Virus record (IMG/VR): IMGVR_UViG_3300046824_000062
Coordinates: 1 to 31,660 of that record
DNA: 31,660 bases
Reading direction: 5' to 3' (one strand)
Source: a virus
Position 1 is the stretch's first letter. The number at the start of each line of letters is the position of its first letter. The notes below the pieces were generated by a model, which was given only the letters and a program-made list of their open reading frames with translations, was not told the DNA's origin and ran no database searches. Both the position numbers and the translations under genes were made by a program. Below, in pieces: positions 8,055 to 15,250 of this stretch.

Positions 8055-8792
8055 TCAGTTGTCGTGGTACTCGCCGTCGTGCGAATCCCATCCCTGCTGG
8101 GTCGCCCGGTTCTGGTCTTCCATCCACCGGTCCACGATCTGCCGGGTGGCGGCAGCCGAGAGACCGAAGCCCCTAATGAACGACTCGATCTCGCGATGCG
8201 ACATCGGGTCGTTGTCCCACAGCGTCCGGGTGTTGGCTTCATCGACGGCGGCGCGGGCCGCCGCGATCTGCTTCTCCCAGTGCCTGCCCACCTTCGTCTC
8301 CACCCTTCCCTGCGCGCTCCATCCCCGGCTGCTCACCGGCGGCGGCGGCGTCCACTGCTGCGGGATCGGCCGCCCGGCCAGCAGGTCCAAGGTCAACGGG
8401 CACGGCTCGCCGCCGTAGAACTTCGCCAGCACGGCATCCGGGAGAGTGGGGTCGGTGACCAGCCCCCGGAACAACGTCATGCACGAGCGGAGTTTCTTGC
8501 GGTCGACGTCGCTGAACATGAGCCGGTCGCGTTTCAGGACGGCCATGGTGGCGGAGGCCAGTCGAATCCGCAGCACCTCGTTGTCCAGGTAGGCCAGCGC
8601 TTCGGCTTTGTCGCGGATTCCGTAGCGCTGGGCGATCTCGCTCTTGGCGAGGCCCCGGAGCTGCGGGAACACGAACCACATCCAGTGGGTCTTCTTGCGG
8701 CCTGTGGCCAGTTCGTGGGCGACGTCGCGCCATACCTTGTCCTGTGCCTGCTGGAACCGGGCTACGGACGGGGCGGTCGTGGTGGTGGTCAT
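8055..8792 (-). CDS. DUF1810 family protein with C-terminal extension
   Basis: 245 residues with an AAGGAGG ribosome site. Residues 10-145 carry the DUF1810 pattern: ARFQQAQDKVWRDVAHELATG, then KKTHWMWFVFPQL (about 34-45), GLAKSEIAQRYGI, EALAYLDNEVLRIRL, and later LRSCMTLF and LAKFYGGEPCPLTLDLL. The family is small, widespread in bacteria and, to my knowledge, without an established biochemical role. About 90 extra residues follow, including MSHREIESFIRGFGL and QIVDRWMEDQNRATQQG, which look like a helical second domain. It is the first gene of a three-gene minus operon driven by the element at 8809-8828 and has no obvious virion role, suggesting an accessory (moron) gene. Confidence 0.85.
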   Translation of the reverse strand: MTTTTTAPSVARFQQAQDKVWRDVAHELATGRKKTHWMWFVFPQLRGLAKSEIAQRYGIRDKAEALAYLDNEVLRIRLASATMAVLKRDRLMFSDVDRKKLRSCMTLFRGLVTDPTLPDAVLAKFYGGEPCPLTLDLLAGRPIPQQWTPPPPVSSRGWSAQGRVETKVGRHWEKQIAAARAAVDEANTRTLWDNDPMSHREIESFIRGFGLSAAATRQIVDRWMEDQNRATQQGWDSHDGEYHDN

Positions 8793-8808
8793 CGCATCCT
8801 CCTTCGGT

Positions 8809-8828
8809 CTGTCTGCCTACAGCCTACA
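8809..8828 (-). promoter_or_regulatory. Promoter-like element for the DUF1810 operon
   Basis: Minus strand TGTAGGCTGTAGGCAGACAG, -10 TAGGCT at 8826-8821, with TACACC 17 bases above it (8849-8844). It overlaps the plus-strand element at 8846-8865 back to back, and CTACAC (8824-8829) and GTGTAG (8845-8850) form an inverted repeat across the pair. Confidence 0.65.
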
Positions 8829-8845
8829 CGACCGGTCGGGAAAGG

Positions 8846-8865
8846 TGTAGTCTAAGGGCAGACGG
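8846..8865 (+). promoter_or_regulatory. Promoter-like element for the zinc-ribbon genes
   Basis: TGTAGTCTAAGGGCAGACGG, -10 TAGTCT at 8848-8853, with TACACG 17 bases upstream at 8825-8830. Transcription would start near 8860 and meet GGAGGAGG at 8869-8876 before the GTG at 8883. Confidence 0.65.
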
Positions 8866-8882
8866 ACCGGAGGAGGCCCGAC

Positions 8883-9239
8883 GTGATCGTCACCCCGCCC
8901 CTGTTCGACACCGCCCCGGACCCCGGCGAGCCGCAGGAATGCGACCGATGCTCGACTACCGCCACCGCGACCCTCGACGGGCTGCGGACGGGCGGATGGG
9001 TCGCCTACAACGGGACGTCCTTCACCGGCGCCCCACTCAACGTCCGACTGTGCCCGGCCTGCCGCCGGGGAGATCGAGGAGACCATGACCCAACCCGTGA
9101 CCGACTGGAACCTCCACCGCAAGTGCCCGGTCTGTGGGGCCGAGATTGGCCAGGCGTGCGCCTCCCTGTCCGGGACGATCACCGGCGGGCGGCCGGACGG
9201 GATCCGGACCGAGCTGGAACATGCCCACCTGTCCCGTAA
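8883..9239 (+). CDS. Zinc-ribbon protein with possible frameshift near 9069
   Basis: GTG start six bases after GGAGGAGG. The first 62 residues look real: MIVTPPLFDTAPDPGEPQ, then CDRCSTTATATLDGLRTG, and LCPAC close a Cys4 zinc site. Codon third positions are almost all G or C up to about 9068. After that the frame (to 9239) loses the bias and reads as Arg/Pro-rich noise, while the gene at 9085 in the next frame has the bias. Either the gene simply runs on over 155 bases of its neighbour, or a +1 shift at the GGGG of 9067-9070 joins the two (…CPACRR then EIEETMTQPV). I trust the N-terminal part only. Confidence 0.55.
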   Translation: MIVTPPLFDTAPDPGEPQECDRCSTTATATLDGLRTGGWVAYNGTSFTGAPLNVRLCPACRRGDRGDHDPTRDRLEPPPQVPGLWGRDWPGVRLPVRDDHRRAAGRDPDRAGTCPPVP

Positions 9240-9264
9240 GCTGCGCACCCGCAAGGCTGCCTGA
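9085..9264 (+). CDS. Small zinc-finger phage protein
   Basis: 59 residues, MTQPVTDWNLHRKCPVCGAE and onwards. CPVC, then GQAC and a late HAHLSRK give the Cys-x2-Cys / Cys / His pattern of the small zinc-ribbon proteins common in actinophages. GAGGAG lies just upstream. The frame is also open upstream to about 9070 with good codon bias, so it may be the second half of a two-ribbon protein fused to 8883 by frameshift. Probable nucleic-acid or protein binding; exact role unknown. Confidence 0.7.
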   Translation: MTQPVTDWNLHRKCPVCGAEIGQACASLSGTITGGRPDGIRTELEHAHLSRKLRTRKAA

Positions 9265-9398
9265 TGGCCGCGCACATGACCTGGGAGCAGGCATTCCGCC
9301 ACGCCCACCAGCAGGCCGCACTCACCGGCCGCCGGTATCGGGTGTTCAAGAGCCGGGCGGTCGTCGGCTGGTGGAACTCCTACGTCATCCCCGAATAG
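9264..9398 (+). CDS. Small hypothetical protein, 44 aa
   Basis: Starts with an ATG overlapping the previous TGA (TGATG) and reads MAAHMTWEQAFRHAHQQAAL, then GRRYRVFKSRAVVGWWNSYVIPE. Codon bias is good and it ends 14 bases before a strong terminator, so it is the last gene of the 8846-promoted unit. No family recognised; helix then short beta pair predicted from pattern only. Confidence 0.65.
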   Translation: MAAHMTWEQAFRHAHQQAALTGRRYRVFKSRAVVGWWNSYVIPE

Positions 9399-9411
9399 AA
9401 TCAGGCGCAGA

Positions 9412-9444
9412 AAGAGGCCCCCGGCGGTTCGCCGGGGGCCTCTT
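9412..9444. terminator. Bidirectional intrinsic terminator
   Basis: Perfect stem of about 15 bp (9412-9426 with 9430-9444) around a 3-base loop. AAA precedes and TT follows, so it can stop both the plus unit ending at 9398 and the minus glycosyltransferase gene ending at 9456. Confidence 0.85.
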
Positions 9445-9455
9445 CGCGTTCGGGG

Positions 9456-10424
9456 TCAGGCCCCGCCCTGCTTGCGTCCGATCGGGGAGTTCCGTTCGGC
9501 GTCTCCGACCGTGTTCGGGTTGATCATCAGCTTTGGCCACTCGTCCGGCGGCAACACCCGGACCGTCGCCGGGGGCGGCGTGAACGGCTTCCCCCGGTAC
9601 TCCGGCGCCCCGTACCAGACAGTCTTCTGGTGGGTGGTGCCGACGCCGGTGTGCACGAACACCGGCAGACCGACCTGATGGGCGCGCATGCAGAACGAGA
9701 TGTCCTCGCCGCACAGCTCCCCGTCAGGGCCGGGGATCCGCTCGAACCAGATGTGGCCGGGCGCGTGCTGGTCCATCAGCCACTCGCTGATCTTCTCGTA
9801 CACCGACCGGTGAGTCAGCATGAAGCCGGTGCCGGTCGCGCCGACGCGGGTCACCTCGCCGGGCACCCAGTCGGCGCGGGTCGCCAGCTTGTACGCCCCC
9901 GGCATCCCGTTGTTCGGCTCCATCCACGACCAGTCGTACAGCGTCGGGGCGAGCCTCGCACGGAGCCCGCCCATGAAGTCGTGGGAGTACTCGTTCTCGA
10001 TGAACGCCAGCCCGCCCACGATCGGTGCGGTGTCCGGGTGCGCGACCGCGAGGAGCTTCTCCAGGGCGTCCGGCTCGCAGCCGATGTCGGAGTCCCACCA
10101 CAGCAGCCAGTCGGCGTCGCTGGCCATGAACGCGGCGGCGATCGTGTTCCGGGCGTGGGACAGCTCGATGGACCGGCCCCACGCCGCCGACAGGGCGCCG
10201 GTGTTGCGCAGCCCGGAGCTGTGCATCAGGTGGTTCCCGTGCGTCTTGTCGTAGGCGATCATCCGCAGAACCGAATCGACGAAGTTCGCACCGAACGTGT
10301 CCAGGTGCGGGTAGCCGATGCAGACCTGCTCGCCGGACCGGGGGAACGGGTCGGGCGTCAGGGATGCGGAAAGGGCTTCTACCAGTCCGTTCTTCGCCGC
10401 CTGGGCAGCACTGTCTGAAGTCAT
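9456..10424 (-). CDS. GT-A type glycosyltransferase
   Basis: 322 residues; ATG at 10424 with GGAGGAGGAGG upstream. Starts with a polar segment, then a beta-strand region (EQVCIGYPHLDTFGANFVDS). The nucleotide-sugar/metal motif is WLLWWDSDIG with the DSD at residues 111-113, preceded by LSHARNTIAAAFM as in other actinophage glycosyltransferases. The later GEDISFCMRAHQVGLPVFVH (GED at 239-241) is the acceptor/base region, and a TTHQK segment supplies a late His. It stands alone on the minus strand between the accessory genes and the capsid gene. Phage glycosyltransferases in this position are known in actinophages, where some decorate virion proteins; the target here is not visible. Confidence 0.87.
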   Translation of the reverse strand: MTSDSAAQAAKNGLVEALSASLTPDPFPRSGEQVCIGYPHLDTFGANFVDSVLRMIAYDKTHGNHLMHSSGLRNTGALSAAWGRSIELSHARNTIAAAFMASDADWLLWWDSDIGCEPDALEKLLAVAHPDTAPIVGGLAFIENEYSHDFMGGLRARLAPTLYDWSWMEPNNGMPGAYKLATRADWVPGEVTRVGATGTGFMLTHRSVYEKISEWLMDQHAPGHIWFERIPGPDGELCGEDISFCMRAHQVGLPVFVHTGVGTTHQKTVWYGAPEYRGKPFTPPPATVRVLPPDEWPKLMINPNTVGDAERNSPIGRKQGGA

Positions 10425-10461
10425 ATACGGCCTCCTCCTCCGTGAACGCCACGGTACCGGT

Positions 10462-10467
10462 TATGAT
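10462..10467 (+). promoter_or_regulatory. Candidate -10 for the capsid transcript
   Basis: TATGAT at 10462-10467 in an otherwise GC-rich gap between the divergent glycosyltransferase and capsid genes, 64 bases before the capsid start. No clear -35 at 16-18 bases. It does not match the 20-bp element found elsewhere. Confidence 0.4.
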
Positions 10468-10530
10468 CCGGTCCAGGTGTATCGGTGCTGCCACGGTCCG
10501 GCCGAGCGCTCGAAGAAGAGAGACCCGAAG

Positions 10531-12417
10531 GTGAAGCTGCCTTTCCAGGTCCCGACTCTCGATGACGGCTCGTATGCCTTCTCGACGATGTCGACCGATG
10601 ACCTGACTTCGCTCCGAGCGCAGGCGCGTGACGCCGCAGCGCAGTACGCAGAGATGGACGTCTCTGACGTCTCCCCCGACGACATCGCGACGATGCGCGA
10701 GCTGACCACCGTGGTCAAGGGCGTGGATGAGGAGCGGTCTCGCCGCTCCGGCGCCGCTGGCGCGTTCGCGGCCCTGACCGAGACCCTCGGCGACGCCGAC
10801 ACCGAGGAGGCTGCTGCTGGCGCTGAGGGCGGCGAGACGCCCCCGGCCGCCGTACCGGCCGCTGCCGCACCGGCAACCCCGGCCGCGACTCCGGCGCCCG
10901 TCACCCCTGGTGTGGCCGCTGTCGCCTCGCAGACTGCCGCGTCCGGCACTCCGGCGCCCGTGGTGCCCGAGACCTCGAACGGCACCCCGGCCGTGATCCT
11001 GGCCGGTGCTGGCAACTCCGACGTGCAGGTCGGCACGAACCTGTCGTGGGATGATGTCGGCCGCCTGGTCGAGAAGCGGTTCCTCCAGTACGGCGCGGCC
11101 GGTGGCGCAGGCGCTTCCCGCCGGGACTCCGTCGCGCAGTTCAAGATGGAGTACCCCAAGGAGCTGACCGCGTCCGGCGGCCTCAACGAGGACGCGACCG
11201 GCATCATCGACTACGCGGCCAGCGAGAAGCGGCTGCCGGGCGGTTCGCTGCTCGCGTCGATCAACATCAAGCGCAAGGCGCTCGAAGCGGCCGGTTCGCC
11301 CCTGTCGCTGACGGCTGCCGGTGCCGGGTGGTGTGCGCCTTCCGAGGTGCTGTACGACCTGTGCGAGCTGGAGTCGAATGACGGCATGCTCGACATCCCG
11401 GAGATCAACGTCACCCGGGGCGGCATCAAGTTCACGACCGGACCGGACTTCTCGTCGATCTACTCCGGTGCGGGCTACTTCCACTACACCGAGGCGCAGG
11501 TCATCTCGGGTGTCACCAAGCCGACGATGCCGGTTCCGTGCCCGTCGTTCACCGACGTGCGGCTCGACGCTGACGGCCTGGCGATTCAGGCGGACCTGCT
11601 TCAGCTGCGGGGTTACCCGGAGCTGATCGCCCGGTTCGTGCGGGGTGCGATGGTCGCGCACAACCACAAGATCAACCAGTTCATGATCAACGCCCTGGTC
11701 ACCGGCTCGACCGCGCTCACCCTCCCGAGCAACGTCACCGCGCACACCCCCGGCGCTGGCACGACCTGGTACACCGACCACTCGGTGGTCTCGACCCTGC
11801 TGTCCGCGCTCGACCTGGCGATCACCGACTACAAGTACCGCCAGCGCATGCAGCAGTCGTCGACCCTGGAGGTCGTGCTGCCGTACTGGGTCCAGTCGTG
11901 GATCCGGGCCGACGTCACCCGCCGCGCGTTCTACGACGGCGACAACGGCACCGACGTGTTCGCCATCACCATGGCGAACATCAACGCGTGGCTCGCCGCT
12001 CGCGGCGCCCGCGCCCAGTACGTCTACGACTGGCAGGATGCCTTCTACTGGGCTGCCTACCCGTCCGGCGCACCGTCGGTGTGGCAGCAGATGGGTTCCA
12101 GCCCGACGTCGACCGACTTCGTTCAGGACTGGCCCCACTCGCTTCAGATGCTGGTCTACGCGGCCGGTACCTGGGTGCGGGGCAACGCCGACATCATCAC
12201 CCTGGACACCGTCTACGACAGCACCACGCTGGCGCAGAACAAGACCACCCAGCTTTTCACCGAGCAGGGCATCCTCGCGGCCAAGACCTGTTTCGACAGC
12301 CGCGTCTACACCATCGGTGCTCTCGGCGGCGGCCTGATCCCGGACGGCGCGGCGAACTACGCGCCGAACGCGCAGGCGGTCATCGCTACGCAGGGCGTCT
12401 TCCCGACCAACCCGTGA
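10531..12417 (+). CDS. Major capsid protein (HK97 fold) with N-terminal scaffold-like domain
   Basis: 628 residues from GTG at 10531, preceded by GAAGAAGAGAG; the frame is open further upstream but codes nothing plausible there. Residues 1-85 are acidic and helical (STDDLTSLRAQARDAAAQYA, VVKGVDEERSRR); 90-160 form an Ala/Pro/Thr linker. The rest is the capsid shell, with LYDLCELESNDGMLDIPEIN, VTRGGIKFTTGPDFS, AQVISGVTKPTMPVPCPSFT, LIARFVRGAMVAHNHKIN and VLPYWVQSWIRADVTRR. These are hallmarks of a large actinophage HK97-type capsid family. The N-terminal domain plus linker is probably a fused scaffold removed by the protease at 5311. A hairpin follows the stop, which fits high expression with read-through control. 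Confidence 0.9.
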   Translation: MKLPFQVPTLDDGSYAFSTMSTDDLTSLRAQARDAAAQYAEMDVSDVSPDDIATMRELTTVVKGVDEERSRRSGAAGAFAALTETLGDADTEEAAAGAEGGETPPAAVPAAAAPATPAATPAPVTPGVAAVASQTAASGTPAPVVPETSNGTPAVILAGAGNSDVQVGTNLSWDDVGRLVEKRFLQYGAAGGAGASRRDSVAQFKMEYPKELTASGGLNEDATGIIDYAASEKRLPGGSLLASINIKRKALEAAGSPLSLTAAGAGWCAPSEVLYDLCELESNDGMLDIPEINVTRGGIKFTTGPDFSSIYSGAGYFHYTEAQVISGVTKPTMPVPCPSFTDVRLDADGLAIQADLLQLRGYPELIARFVRGAMVAHNHKINQFMINALVTGSTALTLPSNVTAHTPGAGTTWYTDHSVVSTLLSALDLAITDYKYRQRMQQSSTLEVVLPYWVQSWIRADVTRRAFYDGDNGTDVFAITMANINAWLAARGARAQYVYDWQDAFYWAAYPSGAPSVWQQMGSSPTSTDFVQDWPHSLQMLVYAAGTWVRGNADIITLDTVYDSTTLAQNKTTQLFTEQGILAAKTCFDSRVYTIGALGGGLIPDGAANYAPNAQAVIATQGVFPTNP

Positions 12418-12424
12418 TCCTGAT

Positions 12425-12458
12425 CCCCCCGGCCGCCGACGCCCCGGCGGCCGGGGGG
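12425..12458 (+). terminator. Hairpin after the capsid gene
   Basis: Perfect 13-bp G/C stem (12425-12437 with 12446-12458), 8-base loop, no T-run. Probably an attenuator or mRNA-stabilising 3' hairpin rather than a full stop, since late genes continue. Confidence 0.65.
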
Positions 12459-12486
12459 ACCTCACGATGGAAGGGAGGGCGCGAAC

Positions 12487-13404
12487 GTGGCGACCCTTAC
12501 GCCAATGACCGGCCCGGCTTTCGTCGAACAGCCTCCCGTCGGGAACATCCGTTACGGCCTCTTCACGGCCGCCAACGGCCCGTTCCCGATGCCCGCTCAC
12601 GGCGAGGTCGGCGGGGTCCAGTACCTCGAAGAACACTGCGGTCAGGCCCACCTGCTCGCGGCTGCGTCCTGTTCCACCCCGACCATCACCGCCGGGTCCA
12701 CCCTTGACGCGTGTGACGGCACGGCCATCGGCCTGCCGTTCCAGGTCGTCGCGGGCCTGAAGGCGGGGGCCTTCCCGTACGACGCCGCCGAGGTCGAGCG
12801 GCGCGCCCGGATCCGGCTCAACGACAACGCGCAGTACGTCGCCGAGCAGGCATTCTGGGGCGGCAACGCCGACGTGCAGGCCGCCCTGGTCCGCCCTGAG
12901 CTGAACGGTGGCGCCGGGATCCTCGACGTCACCCCGACGCCGGGCGCATCGGTCACCCTCGAATACGGCGTCGGCCTGCTCGAAGACGCCCTGTCGCAGT
13001 ACTCGTACCCGGGCGTCTTCCACGCCCGGCCGCTGCTGACCCCGTACCTGGCTGAGCGGCAGCTGATGCCGCTGCCTCAGCGAGGCCCCCGGGGGCAGAC
13101 CGGCGTGCAGTTCACGCCGATGGGCAACGTGTGGTCGTTCGGGCGCGGCTACTCCGGCAACAAGCCCAATTCGGATGTCACCGTTCCCGCCGCCGGTACC
13201 GCGTACATCGTGGCGACCGGCGCGGTGACGGTCTGGCGCGACGACGACGTGTTCGTCAACCCGCCGGAGAGGGCATTCGATCGGGTCGGCAACGCGTGGC
13301 AGGCGACTGCACAGCAGGCGTACGCCATCACCGTCGACTGCGTGGCGTTCTTCGTGCTCGTGAGCCTGAACGCCATGACCAACACGACTGTCAACATCTA
13401 CTAG
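12487..13404 (+). CDS. Virion structural protein following the capsid gene
   Basis: 305 residues from a GTG with AAGGGAGGG upstream. No membrane segment; moderately hydrophobic beta-rich sequence with VGNIRYGLFTAANG, FWGGNADVQAALVRPELNGG, a LEYGVGLLEDALSQYSYPG helix, RPLLTPYLAERQLM and GNVWSFGRGYSGN. The overall look (long helix, then beta-strands, then a Gly-rich loop) recalls capsid-type or hexon-associated proteins, and the place right after the major capsid gene fits a minor capsid, pentamer or decoration protein. I do not recognise a named family. It ends with a predicted strand VDCVAFFVLVSLNAMTN. Confidence 0.7.
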   Translation: MATLTPMTGPAFVEQPPVGNIRYGLFTAANGPFPMPAHGEVGGVQYLEEHCGQAHLLAAASCSTPTITAGSTLDACDGTAIGLPFQVVAGLKAGAFPYDAAEVERRARIRLNDNAQYVAEQAFWGGNADVQAALVRPELNGGAGILDVTPTPGASVTLEYGVGLLEDALSQYSYPGVFHARPLLTPYLAERQLMPLPQRGPRGQTGVQFTPMGNVWSFGRGYSGNKPNSDVTVPAAGTAYIVATGAVTVWRDDDVFVNPPERAFDRVGNAWQATAQQAYAITVDCVAFFVLVSLNAMTNTTVNIY

Positions 13405-13419
13405 GACGGGAGGCTGATC

Positions 13420-13647
13420 ATGTCTGCTGACAAGGTCGCGATCGTGATCGTCGATCGCCACGAGCCGGAGGGTGATGTCGCTACCCGGCTTCTGGAGATC
13501 GCCGACGAGAAGGGCTACGGCGCCCGGGTGGTGGAAGCCCAGCGCGGCGAGCACGATGCCGGGCTGTCCTTCCGCGTCCCCGAGGACGTGGCGAAGGCTT
13601 TCAACGCGGACCGCGCCAAGCGTTGGCCGCTGCCCAAGAAGGAGTAG
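13420..13647 (+). CDS. Small hypothetical protein in head region
   Basis: 75 residues with GGGAGG upstream: MSADKVAIVIVDRHEPEGDV, a helix ATRLLEIADEKGYGARVV, and a charged C-terminus ending KRWPLPKKE. Alternating beta-alpha-beta pattern. It lies three bases before the probable major tail protein gene in a tight late operon. Function unknown. Confidence 0.65.
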   Translation: MSADKVAIVIVDRHEPEGDVATRLLEIADEKGYGARVVEAQRGEHDAGLSFRVPEDVAKAFNADRAKRWPLPKKE

Positions 13648-13650
13648 CAC

Positions 13651-14343
13651 ATGGTAGCCGTGTGTCAGGCCCCCATTCAGGGGACGACTATGCGGGTCCA
13701 GACGGTCAACTCGTGCGGCACCCCGTCTGTGGGCTCCTGCGTGTCGGCGGTCTCGACCGGCTTCGTCTCCGTGGAGATGCAGGACCAGGTGGAGTCTGGG
13801 ACGGAGATCGTCGTCCAGAACGCCGCCGGGTTGATGTGCGTCAACGAGAAGTCGCCCAAGCAGCTGAAGTGGATCGAGGTCACGATCACCTTCTGCAACG
13901 TCGACCCGGAGCTGTTCGGCCTGATCACGGGCTCCACGCTGGTGCTCAACGACGCGGCGGCCCCGGCGGCGGTCGGCTTCCAGACGCGTACGACCAACTA
14001 CGCGGCCGGGTCGTTCGGGTTGGAGGTGTGGTCGAACATCGCCCAGTCGCAGTGCACGACGCTCGGTACGTTCTCGCTGGTGCCGTACGGCTACTTCCTG
14101 CTGCCGAACGTCGTTGAGGGGACCGTCGGCGACGTCAAGATCGAAAACGGTGCGGTGTCGTTCACCGTGTCCGGTCGCACCAAGCAGGGCACGAACTGGG
14201 GCACCGGCCCGAAGAACGTGCTCGCGAACATGTCCACCGGCGCCTCTCAGAAGCTGCTGATTGCGCTCCCGAGCGACACGCACCGGCACCTCCAGTGGAC
14301 GTACCTGGCACCTCCGGCCGCTTCGTGCGGCTGCGCAGCCTGA
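13651..14343 (+). CDS. Probable major tail (tube) protein
   Basis: 230 residues; ATG preceded by AAGGAG. Beta-rich, with SVEMQDQVESGTEIVVQNAA, LMCVNEKSPKQLKWIEVTIT, FCNVDPELFGLITGS and a GFQTRTTN strand, all matching the tail tube pattern of actinophages as I recall it. A Cys-rich tail (ASCGCAA) ends the protein. One dispersed GATCGAAAA site lies in the gene (14139). In most siphoviruses the tube gene comes after the neck genes and before the tail chaperones; here it precedes the adaptor gene at 14425. That makes the call less than certain, but no other tube candidate is present. A strong hairpin follows, fitting a highly expressed virion protein. Confidence 0.7.
   Translation: MVAVCQAPIQGTTMRVQTVNSCGTPSVGSCVSAVSTGFVSVEMQDQVESGTEIVVQNAAGLMCVNEKSPKQLKWIEVTITFCNVDPELFGLITGSTLVLNDAAAPAAVGFQTRTTNYAAGSFGLEVWSNIAQSQCTTLGTFSLVPYGYFLLPNVVEGTVGDVKIENGAVSFTVSGRTKQGTNWGTGPKNVLANMSTGASQKLLIALPSDTHRHLQWTYLAPPAASCGCAA
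14139..14147 (+). repeat. GATCGAAAA site 3
   Basis: Context GTCAAGATCGAAAACGGTG; codes VKIENG in the probable major tail protein. Confidence 0.7.
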
Positions 14344-14374
14344 CCGGCGGTTTCGAGGGGGGCCGACGGGAAGT

Positions 14375-14406
14375 GCGGGGGTCGGAGGTGGTGCTCCGAC
14401 CCCCGC
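14375..14406 (+). terminator. Hairpin after the probable major tail protein
   Basis: Perfect 13-bp stem (14375-14387 with 14394-14406), 6-base loop, no T-run; followed at once by the AAGGAGG of the next gene. Likely a partial terminator or 3' stabiliser. Confidence 0.7.
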
Positions 14407-14424
14407 TGCACACAAGGAGGAGCC

Positions 14425-15240
14425 TTGGTAACCGCGACGCCTGACGGCTGGACCGTCACGAACTTCCCCGCCTGCCAGGCCACGTGGGACACGCTCACCC
14501 CCGAGCAGAAGGCCCTCGCTCTGCGCCTCGCCGCGTTCACGGTGTACTCGCTGACCGGCCGCCAGTTCGGGACCGTCACGCTCACGCTCAGGCCCTGCAA
14601 CGCCGGGCAGCTGATGCCGCTCTACCAGACGTACCCGGTGAACATCCTCAACCCGTGGGGAGTCGACGACTCCGGCAGCTACCCGGCCGCCTACATCTAT
14701 CAGGGCGTCTGGCATAACTCCGGCTGCCGGGGCATCCGCTGCTGCGGCGCCAGCTGCGAGGTGGAGCTGCCGCCGACCGTTGCCATCACCACCGTCAAGG
14801 TCGACAACGCGACCGTCGACCCGTCCGCGTACCGCGTCGACAACGGCGACCTGCTCGTCCGCACCGACGGCGCCTGCTGGCCGCAGTGCCAGGACATGGA
14901 CAAGAACCCCGGCACTGGCGTCGTGAACACCTTCACGATCCTCGGCGACTTCGGCCGGGTCGTCCCGCAGGAGGCCCTCGACGCCGCCGGGCTGCTCGCC
15001 TGCGAGATCGCCAACGGCCTCGTGGGTAGGCCGTGCCGTCTGCCGCAGCGGATGCAGTCCCTGACCCGCCAGGGCGTCTCCGTGCAGTTCCCGTCGGTGG
15101 ACTCGTACCTGGACCGGGGGCTGACCGGCCTGTCCGAGGTTGACCAGCTGGTGGTGCAGCTCAACCCGGGGCGGCTCATGCGGGCACCGATGGTGCTGTC
15201 CCCCGACGTGTCCCCCATCCGCCGCACGACCTGGCCGTGA
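14425..15240 (+). CDS. Head-to-tail adaptor
   Basis: 271 residues from a TTG start, chosen because AAGGAGGAG lies just upstream and no ATG or GTG is close. The opening WTVTNFPACQATWDTLTPEQ, LALRLAAFTVYSLTGRQFG and TLRPCNAGQ is the signature of actinophage head-to-tail adaptors. The middle has several Cys (GCRGIRCCGASCEVELPP), then VDNATVDPSAYRVDNGDLL. The C-terminus (PQRMQSLTRQGVSVQFPS) is the typical adaptor end. It would sit under the portal and link to the tail. It begins after the hairpin at 14375-14406. Confidence 0.82.
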   Translation: MVTATPDGWTVTNFPACQATWDTLTPEQKALALRLAAFTVYSLTGRQFGTVTLTLRPCNAGQLMPLYQTYPVNILNPWGVDDSGSYPAAYIYQGVWHNSGCRGIRCCGASCEVELPPTVAITTVKVDNATVDPSAYRVDNGDLLVRTDGACWPQCQDMDKNPGTGVVNTFTILGDFGRVVPQEALDAAGLLACEIANGLVGRPCRLPQRMQSLTRQGVSVQFPSVDSYLDRGLTGLSEVDQLVVQLNPGRLMRAPMVLSPDVSPIRRTTWP

Positions 15241-15250
15241 GGCAGACGAG

